This document shows, one piece after another, positions 1-7,859 of a stretch of DNA of 55,142 bases; within the stretch, counting starts at the first letter, position 1, and the number at the start of each line of letters is the position of its first letter. The notes under the pieces are model-generated. The model was not told the origin of the DNA. It worked only from the letters and a program-made list of their open reading frames with translations, and searched no databases. This DNA comes from Porphyromonadaceae bacterium UBA4262 (GTDB lineage Bacteria; Bacteroidota; Bacteroidia; Bacteroidales; Muribaculaceae): positions 1 through 55,142 of the forward strand of contig DGWI01000058.1 in the NCBI GenBank assembly GCA_002396085.1. Direction: 5' to 3'. The position numbers were made by a program, and so were the translations under genes.

Positions 1-117
1 TGATGATCTCAAGTCATCACGGCAGTGTGCTTGCCAGTGCTTGTAGTTCTTGGTATGTGGCTTTCAGTAGCTCGTAACTTGTAGCTCGTAACTGGCCGCC
101 AGGCCGAAAGTCAACAA

Positions 118-225
<108 letters not shown>

Positions 226-230
226 ATGAG

Positions 231-257
231 TCCCTGACACGACAGTGTCGGGGATTC
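231..257 (+). terminator. Hairpin after 5S rRNA
   Basis: A 10-bp stem (231-240 with 245-254, loop gaca) follows the 5S end by five bases. The run of T after it is weak (ttcttc), so it may act as a processing or partial termination signal for the rRNA operon. Confidence 0.55.
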
Positions 258-286
258 TTCATATATGGTGAGATCCGTTCTTTACG

Positions 287-359
287 CTTTCGCAGTAGCA
301 TCGGCGTGGTACCACGCGAGATGGTACGATTTAGTGGGAGAGTAGGTAACCGCCCCCTA
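287..359 (+). pseudogene. Scrambled partial copy of the 5S rRNA 3' half
   Basis: Bases 333-359 repeat 5S bases 199-225 exactly (27 bp). Bases 311-332 are a diverged version of 5S 177-198. Immediately upstream, 287-310 is the reverse complement of 5S 177-200 with one mismatch. The result is an inverted plus a direct fragment of the same 5S region joined head to head, without the 5S 5' half, so it cannot make a normal 5S rRNA. It probably arose by rearrangement between rRNA copies. Confidence 0.72.
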
Positions 360-360
360 A

Positions 361-391
361 GGGAGACACTCACAAGGTGCCTCCCTTTTTT
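361..391 (+). terminator. Intrinsic terminator of the rRNA operon
   Basis: Stem 361-370 with 376-385 (9 of 10 positions paired, one A-C mismatch), loop cacaa, followed by six T (386-391). This looks like the real end of the rRNA operon transcript, beyond the broken 5S copy. Confidence 0.75.
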
Positions 392-450
392 GTGTCTGTG
401 GGTTAGGGCTGGGGTGTGATTAATGAATTCTCATTGTAAGTTGGGGATAT

Positions 451-487
451 AAAACGCGCTACGGCATCCCGAAAGATACCGTAGCGC
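451..487 (-). terminator. Terminator of the Lrp-type regulator gene
   Basis: On the minus strand a hairpin with the outer stem gcgctacgg/ccgtagcgc is followed by a short T run (gtttta). It lies 28 bases past the stop of the regulator gene. Confidence 0.6.
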
Positions 488-514
488 ATGGATGGTTTGA
501 TGCTGAATGCGTGA

Positions 515-985
515 TCAGGCTTCGTCTTCACCTATAGGAATCTGGCGCTTGAATACTTCCTTGAAGGTTATGAGCGTCTCGCTGCGCCCCAAACCAATCT
601 TCAGGAACTTGTGGTGGATGATGTCAAGCAGGTCGTCATTACTCTTGGCGTACAGTTTGATGAACAAATCATATTTGCCAGTGGTGTAGTAGCATTCGAC
701 AACCTCGGGAACAGCTTTGAGCCGTTCTACCACTTCGCTGAACTTGGAAGGATCATTCAAGAAGAAACCAATATAGGCACACGTCTGGTAGCCTACTTCT
801 GCTGGGTCAATGAGCGAAATAGACCCGTTGATGACTCCTAGATTATACAGCTTCTGAATGCGCTGGTGGATTGCGGCACCACTCACATTGCATGCACGAG
901 CAATCTCCAGGTAGGGTTTACGGGCATTTAACGAGAGCATTCTTAGAATCTTGTAATCTAGTGCGTCTAATTTTGCATTTGCCAT
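515..985 (-). CDS. Lrp/AsnC family transcriptional regulator
   Basis: The 156-residue product has the two-part Lrp/AsnC layout: an N-terminal winged helix-turn-helix (about residues 6-55, beginning LDALDYKILRMLSLNARKP) and a C-terminal RAM ligand-binding domain (about 68-145) with the typical VVECYYTTGKYDLFIKLY strand. Members bind DNA as dimers or octamers and respond to amino acids; the effector cannot be told here. The gene stands alone on the minus strand with its own terminator. A TAATTTTG hexamer-like box at 1052-1059 (minus strand) may be its promoter, leaving a leader of about 60 nt. The downstream neighbour is the rRNA operon, with no functional link visible. Confidence 0.9.
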   Translation of the reverse strand: MANAKLDALDYKILRMLSLNARKPYLEIARACNVSGAAIHQRIQKLYNLGVINGSISLIDPAEVGYQTCAYIGFFLNDPSKFSEVVERLKAVPEVVECYYTTGKYDLFIKLYAKSNDDLLDIIHHKFLKIGLGRSETLITFKEVFKRQIPIGEDEA

Positions 986-1237
986 AGTTATAGAATGATG
1001 TTACTAGGTTAATACTGAACCAAAAAATGGTGAGAACTATTGATTTTGGCGCAAAATTAGTCAAAAAAAATGAAACATGTAATAATTTAGATATTTTTTT
1101 CTTGAATTTGTTTAATTTTTAAGATTTTAATGGTGTTTTTGTTGTGTTTTGTGGTATATTTTCACGATTATTCACTATTTCTGGTAGGGGTGTCTGTTGG
1201 AAGATAATGAATCGTCAAATGATTAAGGTGCTGTAAA

Positions 1238-1278
1238 AAGTAACAACCCAGATGCCGAAAAACGGCAATCTGGGTTGT
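1238..1278 (-). terminator. Terminator of the M13 peptidase gene
   Basis: Minus-strand hairpin, stem of about 15 bp (1243-1257 with 1263-1278) around a T-rich loop, followed by tactttttac. It starts about 26 bases after the peptidase stop codon. Confidence 0.75.
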
Positions 1279-1303
1279 CATGGAATGGTGTGGCACTATG
1301 TAT

Positions 1304-3316
1304 TTACCAGATGATGGCGCGGTCGGCAGGTGCAAGCCACATCTTGTCGCCTTGCTTAATGCCAAAGGCGTCGAAGAATGTGTCGATGTTGCGCAACGTG
1401 GCGTTCACACGATAGCGACCAATCGAGTGCGGGTCACTCTTAGTCTGCTGGAAGATTGCCTCTTCAGTTGAGTTCTCAGCCCAAATGCGGCCATAGCTCA
1501 GGTAGAAGCGCTGTGCAGGTGTGAAGCCGTCCATCAGTTTGTTGTCCTTGAACTGCTGTGTCTGACGGAATGCATCATAAGCAATGCGCAGACCGCCTTG
1601 GTCGGCAATGTTCTCACCCAGGGTCAGGTGGCCATTGGCATGCAGATCCTTCACGACGACAATCTGGTCGAACTGTGCAGCCAGTTTCTCGGCGGCTGCT
1701 TGGAAACGAGCGGCATCGCCTTCGGTCCACCAGTCAACCATGTTGCCCTCGCTGTCGAACATGCGACCCTGATCGTCAAAGCCGTGCGTCATCTCGTGGC
1801 CGATGACCACGCCGATGGCACCATAGTTGGTAGCGTCGTCGGCATTCACATCGAAGAATGGCGGTTGAAGGATGGCTGCGGGGAAGCAGATTTCGTTGGT
1901 TGTGGGATTATAGTAAGCATTCACCGTTTGCGGTGTCATGCCCCACTCATCTTTATCAACGGGCTTGCCATGCTTGTTCAGGTTGCGACGAGTTTCATAG
2001 ATGGTCGCAGCCTTGATGTTCTCATAGAGTGACTTCTCAGGGTCAACTTGCAGACCACTGTAATCGCGCCACTTGTCGGGATAGCCAATCTTGACCGTGA
2101 ACGAGTTGAGTTTCACAAGCGCGTTGACCTTGGTCGTGTCGCTCATCCAGGTCAGTCCAGCGATGTGGGCGGCAAGAGACTTGCGCAGGTTGGTAATCAG
2201 ACGCATCATCTTCTCCTTGCTGTCTTGGGCAAAGTACTTCTCGACATACAGTTCACCCACAGCCTCGCCAAGTAGGCCATTGGGCACGCCCTGAGCGCGT
2301 TTCCAGCGTGCTTGGCGCTCCTTCTGTCCGCTGAGCATGCGGCCATAGAAGTCGAATCGCACATCACCCATCTCGTCGCTCAGGTAGTTCACACCATGCT
2401 TGATGACCTCGCCAGCCAGATAGTCGCGCATCTGTTGTTCGGTGAGTGTGCTCATCAACTTCTGTGCAACCTCCATCACCTTGGGCTGTTCCAGGATAAC
2501 CCACTCGATGTTGTTCACACCCAGCAAGTTGAAATACTCGCGCCACTGGATAGCGGGGTAGTCCTTCTGCAACTGCTCGATGGTGCGGATATTGTACAAC
2601 TTGTTGTAGTCGCGTGCCTCGGCGCGGCTCAATTGAGCCTGAGCAAACTGGTACTCAATGTTGTAGATGGTCTTGGCGGCACGCTGTGCGACCTTCTTGC
2701 TGAAGCCTGCCAGTACAAACTCCTTGACCAGGTAGTTGCGATAGGCCTCCTGAATCTTCTTGCTGTCGGCATCGGTGTTCAGATAATAGTCGCGGTCGGG
2801 CAGGCCAGCGGTACCGGCGCTCACCCACATGACATTCATGTCGCTGTTCTTCAGGTCGGTCTCAACCCCCACGCCAAAGAACGGGTTGCCCAGCGTCAAG
2901 TGAGTGTGGGCAATGAATTGGGTCAAATCTTTCTTCTTGAATGCTGCAACTTCGGCCAGATCCTGCTTCAGCGGGGCAGCACCCTCGCGGTTCAGGCGGT
3001 CGCTGTCCATGGCCAGGTTGTACAGGTCGGTAACCTTCTGGCCCACGGTGCCGCGTGCGTGCTTGCTCGATGCAAGCGAGGCGAACAATTCCTTCAAGTG
3101 CTCGCGGTTCTGCTCGGCAAGGTCATTGAACACACCATAGCTGGCATATTCGGGTTTCAGCGGGTTGGCGGCCATCCAGCCTCCACCGGCATACTCAAAG
3201 AAGTCCTCACCAGGCGACACATTCAGATTCATGTCGGCACGATTCACACCGACACTCTGTGCAGCGGCCGTCATTGCGGCTACTGTCATGATTGTCATCA
3301 TTAGTTTTCTCATCAT
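1304..3316 (-). CDS. pepO: M13 family zinc metallopeptidase (PepO/neprilysin-like)
   Basis: This 670-residue exported peptidase has an N-terminal signal peptide (MMRKLMMTIMTVAAMTAAAQ), the long helical M13 N-domain, and a C-terminal catalytic domain. The zinc motif HEMTH lies at about residues 507-511, and the third ligand Glu is in GENIAD at about 568. The NAYYNPTTNEICFPAAIL stretch is the usual substrate-binding NAY/F motif. The protein ends in W, as the family does. The open frame extends 29 codons upstream, but that part is not signal-like. The Met codons at 3316 or 3313 follow an A-rich leader and start a proper signal peptide. Family members cleave short peptides in the periplasm or at the surface. 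Confidence 0.93.
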   Translation of the reverse strand: MMRKLMMTIMTVAAMTAAAQSVGVNRADMNLNVSPGEDFFEYAGGGWMAANPLKPEYASYGVFNDLAEQNREHLKELFASLASSKHARGTVGQKVTDLYNLAMDSDRLNREGAAPLKQDLAEVAAFKKKDLTQFIAHTHLTLGNPFFGVGVETDLKNSDMNVMWVSAGTAGLPDRDYYLNTDADSKKIQEAYRNYLVKEFVLAGFSKKVAQRAAKTIYNIEYQFAQAQLSRAEARDYNKLYNIRTIEQLQKDYPAIQWREYFNLLGVNNIEWVILEQPKVMEVAQKLMSTLTEQQMRDYLAGEVIKHGVNYLSDEMGDVRFDFYGRMLSGQKERQARWKRAQGVPNGLLGEAVGELYVEKYFAQDSKEKMMRLITNLRKSLAAHIAGLTWMSDTTKVNALVKLNSFTVKIGYPDKWRDYSGLQVDPEKSLYENIKAATIYETRRNLNKHGKPVDKDEWGMTPQTVNAYYNPTTNEICFPAAILQPPFFDVNADDATNYGAIGVVIGHEMTHGFDDQGRMFDSEGNMVDWWTEGDAARFQAAAEKLAAQFDQIVVVKDLHANGHLTLGENIADQGGLRIAYDAFRQTQQFKDNKLMDGFTPAQRFYLSYGRIWAENSTEEAIFQQTKSDPHSIGRYRVNATLRNIDTFFDAFGIKQGDKMWLAPADRAIIW

Positions 3317-3343
3317 TATGGTTTTGTTTGGTTTTTCAGTCCG

Positions 3344-3376
3344 CAAAAGTACGAAAACTTTGTTTATTAGACGCAA
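3344..3376 (-). promoter_or_regulatory. Promoter of the M13 peptidase gene
   Basis: A TACTTTTG -7 box (3344-3351, minus strand) with a TTG 22 nt upstream. The resulting leader is about 20 nt and would exclude the upstream extension of the open frame, supporting the chosen start. Confidence 0.5.
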
Positions 3377-3416
3377 GATGGCGCAGAAAACTGCACCAAA
3401 CATCCAAAAGTTTCAC

Positions 3417-4007
3417 TTATTTGATGCCCAGCAGGCGGTGGGTTTGCAGCGATAGCCGCCACTGCGGGTGTTCCAGCACTGCCTTGACACATGCTTGCAG
3501 GTTGCGCTGGCACTGTTCGGGGTCATCGACGAAGCATGGTTGCAGAAAGTGGTGCGAGGCCTTGATGTGCTCATATTGTCCCAGGTTCTGGCCAGTGTAG
3601 ACCACCTTGAGTTCGTCGCAATGTGTCAGGATGCATGGTGCAGCGTCGCCGCCAGGATAGGCCGACTTGGGCGATAAGGTCACCCAGTCGATGCCTGCCG
3701 GCAGTGTGTGGGTGCCATTGGTCTCGATGGCGATGCGCTTGCCGGTGTGTTGCTTGAGTGCAGCAATCATGGCCTCGTCAATCCATAGCGAGGGCTCGCC
3801 ACCAGTGAGCACCAACAGCGGTGCTTCGGGCCAGCGGTTGACCTCGTCAATGATTTGAGGTAACGACATCATGGCTCCTTGTTCATGCTGTGTGTCGCAG
3901 AAGTGGCAACGCAGATTGCAACCACTCAATCGCACGAACACACTCGCTGTGCCCGTGTTATATCCCTCGCCCTGCAGTGAGTAGAATATCTCGTTGACTC
4001 GCACCAT
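3417..4007 (-). CDS. queE: 7-carboxy-7-deazaguanine synthase (QueE)
   Basis: A 196-residue radical SAM enzyme that converts 6-carboxytetrahydropterin to 7-carboxy-7-deazaguanine in queuosine precursor synthesis. The cluster motif C-x3-C-x2-C is at Cys30, Cys34 and Cys37, preceded by the family-typical FYSLQGEGYNTG (8-19) and followed by DTQHEQG. LTGGEPSL and the ETNGT strand are the SAM- and substrate-binding motifs. It is the last gene of the queF-queC-queD-SGNH-queE operon, starting one base after the SGNH gene stops, so it is probably translationally coupled. The size is usual for the short QueE type. Confidence 0.95.
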   Translation of the reverse strand: MVRVNEIFYSLQGEGYNTGTASVFVRLSGCNLRCHFCDTQHEQGAMMSLPQIIDEVNRWPEAPLLVLTGGEPSLWIDEAMIAALKQHTGKRIAIETNGTHTLPAGIDWVTLSPKSAYPGGDAAPCILTHCDELKVVYTGQNLGQYEHIKASHHFLQPCFVDDPEQCQRNLQACVKAVLEHPQWRLSLQTHRLLGIK

Positions 4008-4008
4008 G

Positions 4009-4692
4009 CTATCTCAGTTTCTTGAGTACAGGTAACAGCGTCTGTTCCATGATGGCATAGCCAGCCAGGTTGGGATGCACGCCATCCTCACCGTAGGCAG
4101 GGTTGAGGGCGCGCCCGTCGTCGGCCACGAGTGGAGTGAAATAGTCTAGCCATGTTGCCTTGTATTTCTTGGCCAGTGCTTGTAGGCGCAGGTTCAGGCT
4201 AGCGACCTTCTCGGGAACATTGGCAACATCGTGTCGCCACACATAGTGATCGCATGGCGGGACACTGGCAAGCACCACTTTGATCTTGGACTGTTTGGCC
4301 ATCATGAGCATGGTCTCAATGTTGCCCACGGTGTTGTCCTCGCGATATGGGCCGGCATTCTCGGCGATGTCGTTGGTCCCGGCGCAGATTACCACCACCT
4401 TGGGCTTCAAGTTAATCACATCGGTGCGAAATCGCACCAACATCTCCTGGCTTGTCTGCCCCGATATGCCGCGCCCGATGAGGCGATTGTCGGCGAAGAA
4501 TGCTGGGTGCATTTCCACCCAGTGCTCGGTGATGCTATTACCCATCAGCACCACACGTTTGCCGTCATTGCGTTGCATGTTCAGTTCCATATTGGCTTGT
4601 TCAAATCGTGCAACCTGCGCGAAGTCGCGCATGTCGCGTGCCCCAGCAGCCACTGCCGCCATGCACATCATCAGAGCAATGATTCGCGTCAT
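4009..4692 (-). CDS. SGNH/GDSL-type exported hydrolase
   Basis: A 227-residue esterase-fold protein with an N-terminal signal peptide (MTRIIALMMCMAAVAAGA). All four SGNH blocks are visible: block I MGNSITEHW (catalytic Ser in GNS), block II GISGQTSQEM (Gly), block III CAGTNDIAEN (Asn), block V DGVHPNLAGY (Asp and His). The family covers lipases, carbohydrate esterases and acyl hydrolases; the substrate is not predictable. It sits between queD and queE in the queuosine operon, 1 nt from queE. That is unexpected for an exported enzyme and may be simple gene insertion rather than a pathway role. Confidence 0.88.
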   Translation of the reverse strand: MTRIIALMMCMAAVAAGARDMRDFAQVARFEQANMELNMQRNDGKRVVLMGNSITEHWVEMHPAFFADNRLIGRGISGQTSQEMLVRFRTDVINLKPKVVVICAGTNDIAENAGPYREDNTVGNIETMLMMAKQSKIKVVLASVPPCDHYVWRHDVANVPEKVASLNLRLQALAKKYKATWLDYFTPLVADDGRALNPAYGEDGVHPNLAGYAIMEQTLLPVLKKLR

Positions 4693-4731
4693 GGAATGGA
4701 TATTAATAATTAAAATTTATAATGTGTGCTG

Positions 4732-5070
4732 CTAGTCGTCATCACGTTCGTAGGCAGCCATGTTGTCACGGCTCTCCCACACCTCGGCACGATAGCAGTT
4801 GGGCACAGTGTCGACAATCCAACGAGCGATGTTCTCGGCGGTGGGGTTGAACTTAAGCACCTCGTTGAGGTTGCGGTGGTCGATGTGCCCATGAACCATT
4901 TTCTTGATTTGTGTGAAGTCGGTGACCATACCATTGCTGTCCAGTTCCTTCGACTTGCAGTAGATATTGATCATCCAGTTGTGGCCATGCAGGTTCTCGC
5001 ACTTGCTCTCGTAGTCGAGATACAACTGATGGCACGATGAGATTTCGAGTGTCTTCTTTACAAAGTACAT
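4732..5070 (-). CDS. queD: 6-carboxy-5,6,7,8-tetrahydropterin synthase (QueD)
   Basis: A 112-residue member of the 6-pyruvoyltetrahydropterin synthase/QueD family, converting dihydroneopterin triphosphate to 6-carboxytetrahydropterin. Zinc ligands His14, His28 and His30 (SSCHQL and LHGHNW) and the catalytic Cys24 (KCENLHGH) are present. Asp and His of HIDHRNLNE and the C-terminal VWES glutamate complete the active site. The neighbours queC, queE and queF make QueD the clear choice over eukaryotic-type PTPS. It is separated from queC by a 138-base spacer holding a palindromic word-repeat element. Confidence 0.95.
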   Translation of the reverse strand: MYFVKKTLEISSCHQLYLDYESKCENLHGHNWMINIYCKSKELDSNGMVTDFTQIKKMVHGHIDHRNLNEVLKFNPTAENIARWIVDTVPNCYRAEVWESRDNMAAYERDDD

Positions 5071-5110
5071 TTCTTTTAATTGAGAATTGAGAATTGAAAA
5101 TTGAGAATTT

Positions 5111-5200
5111 TAGTTTTCGGTTTTCGGTCTTTGGTTTTCAGTTTTCAGTTACAACCGATAACCGACAACTGAAAACTGAAAACCGATAACTGATTACCGA
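5111..5200. repeat. Two-armed low-complexity palindromic spacer (family CGGTTTTCAGTT), copy 1
   Basis: Between queC and queD one arm is built of degenerate words like ttttcggt and ttttcagtt, and the second arm of their complements (aactgaaaa, aaccgataac). The arms (about 5113-5150 and 5153-5200) can fold into a long imperfect hairpin in the que mRNA. Copies of the same design are at 5887-5985 and 28868-28967. The stretch 5071-5110 beside it is a second word repeat (attgagaattgagaattg). Confidence 0.75.
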
Positions 5201-5208
5201 TTTATAAA

Positions 5209-5865
5209 TTATTCGTTGTCATAGATTGTCCGGTCATCGATGCCCGCCTCCATCAGGGCTTGACGGCGCTCGGTGCAGGTGCCGCAGGTGCCGCAGTGGT
5301 GCTCTCCGCCTTTGTAGCATGAGTAGGTCTCGGCATAATCCAGTCCTAGGGCCGCGCCGTGTCGTGCAATGTCGGTCTTGCTCAGGTGAGTGTAGGGCGC
5401 AAACACCTGAACACCCTCATAGGTGCCCTGCTGCATGGCGGCCGACATGGCGTCAACAAACGTTGCGCGGCAGTCGGGATAGATGCTGTGGTCACCTGCA
5501 TGATTGGCGATCATCACCCGTTTCAGCCCATAACTCTCGGCGATGCCACAGGCAATGCTCAGCATGATGCCGTTGCGGAACGGCACCACTGTCACCTTCA
5601 TGTTCTCGTCGTCATAGTTGCCGTCGGGGATGGCGTCGGCACTCTCGAGCAATGCGCTCTTGAAGTACTGGCGCATAAAGTCCAAGCGGATGATCAAGTG
5701 CTTGATGCCCAAACGCTGACAGTGGGTGATGGCCCACTGGCGCTCGCGCCCATTCTGTGTCGACCCATAGTCGAACGTGATGGCCATGGCTATCTCGTCC
5801 TTGTATTCATAGAGCATGGTGGTCGAGTCCATGCCCCCCGATGTAATTAATACTGCGTCTTTCAA
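5209..5865 (-). CDS. queC: 7-cyano-7-deazaguanine synthase (QueC)
   Basis: A 218-residue ATP-dependent amidotransferase-like enzyme that turns 7-carboxy-7-deazaguanine and ammonia into preQ0. The PP-loop SGGMDS is at residues 9-14. The zinc site near the C-terminus is Cys183, Cys191, Cys194 and Cys197 (CGTCGTC pattern). The central VPFRNGIMLSIA segment is typical of QueC. It is the second gene of the operon after queF, 123 bases downstream, with a palindromic spacer in the gap. Start Met fits the family N-terminus (MKDAVLITSGG). Confidence 0.96.
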   Translation of the reverse strand: MKDAVLITSGGMDSTTMLYEYKDEIAMAITFDYGSTQNGRERQWAITHCQRLGIKHLIIRLDFMRQYFKSALLESADAIPDGNYDDENMKVTVVPFRNGIMLSIACGIAESYGLKRVMIANHAGDHSIYPDCRATFVDAMSAAMQQGTYEGVQVFAPYTHLSKTDIARHGAALGLDYAETYSCYKGGEHHCGTCGTCTERRQALMEAGIDDRTIYDNE

Positions 5866-5886
5866 CTTTGTCTGGATTGTGTATTT

Positions 5887-5985
5887 TTAGTTTTCGGTCT
5901 TCAGTTTTCGGTCTTCAGTTCTCGGTCACAACTGATAACTGACAACTGATTACCGACAACCGATAACCGGCAATTGTGAATTGAG
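5887..5985. repeat. Two-armed low-complexity palindromic spacer, copy 2
   Basis: Located between queF and queC. Arm one holds four rounds of ttcggtcttcagtt-like words. Arm two (from about 5930) holds actgataactgacaactgattaccgac-like words that complement them. Design and word set match the elements at 5111-5200 and 28868-28967, but the order and number of words differ. Confidence 0.75.
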
Positions 5986-5988
5986 ACC

Positions 5989-6471
5989 TCAGCGCAGGTC
6001 GGTAGTCTCGCCCATATGTGCCAGCAGGCGTACCTGCGCCATGTCTTGGTGGTCGGCATCGCCCCAGTTGGCAAACGGCAAGATCGAGATGCCGCCACGT
6101 GGGTTGAAGTAGCCCACCACCTCGATGTACTTGGGGTGCATCAGCGCAATGAGATCCTTCATGATGATGTTGACACAATCCTCATGGAAGTCGCCATGAT
6201 TGCGGAAACTGAACAGGTACAGTTTCAGGCTCTTGCTCTCAACCATGCGGATGCGGGGGATATAGCGGATGACAATGCGCCCAAAATCGGGCTGTCCCGT
6301 CTTGGGACACAGTGAAGTAAACTCCGGGCAATTGAGTGTCACCAGATAGTCGTGTTCGGGGTGCTTGTTTTCAAACGCCTCGAGCACCTCGGGCGTGTAG
6401 CCGAAGCGGTACTCTGTGCCTTGGTTGCCTAGCAGGGTTACTCCTTGCAGTTCTTCTTCGTTGCGTGGCAT
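5989..6471 (-). CDS. queF: NADPH-dependent 7-cyano-7-deazaguanine reductase (QueF)
   Basis: A 160-residue single-domain QueF that reduces preQ0 to preQ1. The thioimide-forming Cys55 (LCPKTGQPDF) and Asp62 fall at the same numbers as in the short B. subtilis type. The ESKSLKLYLFSFRNHGDFHE segment is the NADPH and substrate signature motif, and FNPRGGISILPF is the C-terminal conserved block. It is the first gene of the operon, with a strong promoter 34 bases upstream. The leader of about 30 nt is too short for a preQ1 riboswitch, and none is seen. Confidence 0.97.
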   Translation of the reverse strand: MPRNEEELQGVTLLGNQGTEYRFGYTPEVLEAFENKHPEHDYLVTLNCPEFTSLCPKTGQPDFGRIVIRYIPRIRMVESKSLKLYLFSFRNHGDFHEDCVNIIMKDLIALMHPKYIEVVGYFNPRGGISILPFANWGDADHQDMAQVRLLAHMGETTDLR

Positions 6472-6504
6472 GACTAGGATAATGAGTGATTAAAAATTTT
6501 GGTG

Positions 6505-6536
6505 CAAAGTTACTGCATTTCGTGCAGAGTGCCAAA
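6505..6536 (-). promoter_or_regulatory. Promoter of the queuosine operon
   Basis: Minus-strand TTTG (6533-6536), 20-nt spacer, TAACTTTG (6505-6512): a full match to the Bacteroidetes consensus. It drives queF-queC-queD-SGNH-queE. Confidence 0.75.
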
Positions 6537-6626
6537 AAACAGCCGCATTTGTTGCAATATTCGGCGTGATCGATCGGGCAAGACGGGCATGTTCGCAGTC
6601 ACATAAAGGCACCGCAGCGCAACATA

Positions 6627-6694
6627 ATGCCTGACCCCTAGTCCCAATTTCTTGTCACTTTGTTTTAGAGAAGTTGTAACAAAGGGTCAGGCAT
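6627..6694. repeat. Hairpin-forming intergenic element (atgcctgaccc)
   Basis: In the spacer between queF and the SDR gene, 6627-6637 (atgcctgaccc) pairs perfectly with 6684-6694. An inner inverted pair ctttgtt/aacaaag lies at 6658-6664 and 6678-6684. There is no T run right after it on either strand, so it is not a clear terminator. It may be a REP- or MITE-like remnant, or the 3' end of the SDR transcript. The rest of 6537-6761 shows nothing else I can name. Confidence 0.5.
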
Positions 6695-6761
6695 CATGCA
6701 GTCACGCATATCTCGACACAGGGAGTTGCGCTCTAGTCATTGAGGCATGGCTGGCGGTTGG

Positions 6762-7535
6762 CTACATGCAGGTGTAGCCGCCATCGACAGGCAGAGCCAC
6801 ACCGGTGACATAACTTGATGCCGGTGATGCCAAGAAGATGGCAGCCGTGTCGAGTTCGCCCTCCACACCGTAGCGTTCCATGGGGATGGCCCCCTTGGCA
6901 TAGTCTTGGAACCACTGGCTGTCAAGCGTCTCTTTGGTCAACGGGGTGACGAAGTAGCCCGGGCAGATGGTGTTGACCGTGATGCCATGACGTCCCCACT
7001 CGGCAGCGAGTGCTCGAGTCAGGTTGACCACACCGCCCTTGGCTGCATGATAGGGCGACGCGGGCGCAATCTTGTTGCCCACCAGGCCATACATCGAGGC
7101 GATGTTGATGATGCGGCCATACTGGGCTGGAATCATCGCCTTCTTGGCCACAGCCCTGGCCACACGGAACGACCCAAACAGGTCGATGTTCATCTCGTTG
7201 GCAAACTGCTCATCGGTGATGTCCTCGGCCGGGGCGACGGCACCAGTTCCGGCATTGTTGATGAGAATATCGATGCGGCCAAAGCGTGCCAGCACTTGGT
7301 CAACCATCTCGTCGACCATGGCTGTGTCGGTGATGTCGCAGCGCAGCGGCAAGGTCTCGACCCCAAACTCCTGCGTGATGGTGGCAGCCACCTCTTGCAG
7401 TTTTTCCAACCGACGGGCAATGGGCACAATCTTGCACCCCCTGCTGGCAAGGGCGCGTGCCATCTGCACGCCCAATCCTGTCGAACATCCCGTCACAATC
7501 GCAACACATCCATTCAAGTTAAAATAGTCTTTCAT
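6762..7535 (-). CDS. SDR family oxidoreductase (gluconate 5-dehydrogenase-like)
   Basis: A 257-residue classical short-chain dehydrogenase. The cofactor motif TGCSTGLG is at 15-22, NNAG follows in the mid-fold, and the catalytic Ser, Tyr and Lys are in NIASMYG and YHAAK. The C-terminal SSYVTGVALPVDGGYTCM closes the substrate pocket. Its overall likeness to gluconate 5-dehydrogenase and 2-deoxygluconate 3-dehydrogenase is inferred from pattern only. The frame extends 18 codons upstream, but the internal Met at 7535 follows a promoter and gives the normal N-terminus. It is transcribed divergently from the susC locus, so a role in metabolism of the sugar released there is possible. Confidence 0.85.
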   Translation of the reverse strand: MKDYFNLNGCVAIVTGCSTGLGVQMARALASRGCKIVPIARRLEKLQEVAATITQEFGVETLPLRCDITDTAMVDEMVDQVLARFGRIDILINNAGTGAVAPAEDITDEQFANEMNIDLFGSFRVARAVAKKAMIPAQYGRIINIASMYGLVGNKIAPASPYHAAKGGVVNLTRALAAEWGRHGITVNTICPGYFVTPLTKETLDSQWFQDYAKGAIPMERYGVEGELDTAAIFLASPASSYVTGVALPVDGGYTCM

Positions 7536-7586
7536 TGTTTCGTCACATTTAATGATTGATGGTTTCAAGTGAGTTGTTTTCTGGCA

Positions 7587-7617
7587 CAAAGATACAACAA
7601 ATTATCGTCATTTGCAA
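7587..7617 (-). promoter_or_regulatory. Promoter of the SDR gene
   Basis: Minus-strand TTG (7615-7617), 20-nt spacer, TATCTTTG (7587-7594). The leader is about 45 nt and places the extended upstream Met at or before the transcription start, supporting the internal start. Confidence 0.7.
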
Positions 7618-7655
7618 CAGATCTTGTGAAAAATTGTGGCTGCCATTTTGTGTAC

Positions 7656-7697
7656 ACCCCCTTAAGGGGGCTTGGGGGCTTTCATTAGGGGGGGCTA
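7656..7697. repeat. CCCCCTTAAGGGGG intergenic motif, copy 1
   Basis: A G/C-run palindrome cccccttaaggggg followed by cttgggggct and a further G run, in the 324-base divergent spacer between the SDR gene and susC. A near copy lies at 16057-16104. No function is known to me. Confidence 0.6.
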
Positions 7698-7803
7698 GCA
7701 TGAATGAAGATTTTTCACCCAAATTAGTACCCAAAATCACGAAACGTGAGTAACTTCGTTCATTTTTATAGGTAATTTGAGGGTATACTTGGATTATTCG
7801 TTG

Positions 7804-7811
7804 TAATTTTG
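7804..7811 (+). promoter_or_regulatory. Probable -7 box of the SusC/SusD locus
   Basis: TAATTTTG, 49 bases before the susC start. A TTTG sits at 7776-7779, but the spacing (24) is longer than usual, as expected for a promoter that may need an activator. No SusR, HTCS or sigma/anti-sigma gene is adjacent. Confidence 0.5.
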
Positions 7812-7859
7812 TCGGCAAAATCAGTGTATGTAATAATTATCAACCTCTAAAACAAAGCA

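Noticed and set aside
2312..3304. 330-codon plus-strand open frame
   Set aside because: It mirrors the M13 peptidase gene; the peptidase has all catalytic motifs in the other strand.
6472..6504. Possible preQ1 riboswitch before queF
   Set aside because: The leader after the promoter is only about 30 bases and has no preQ1 aptamer core.
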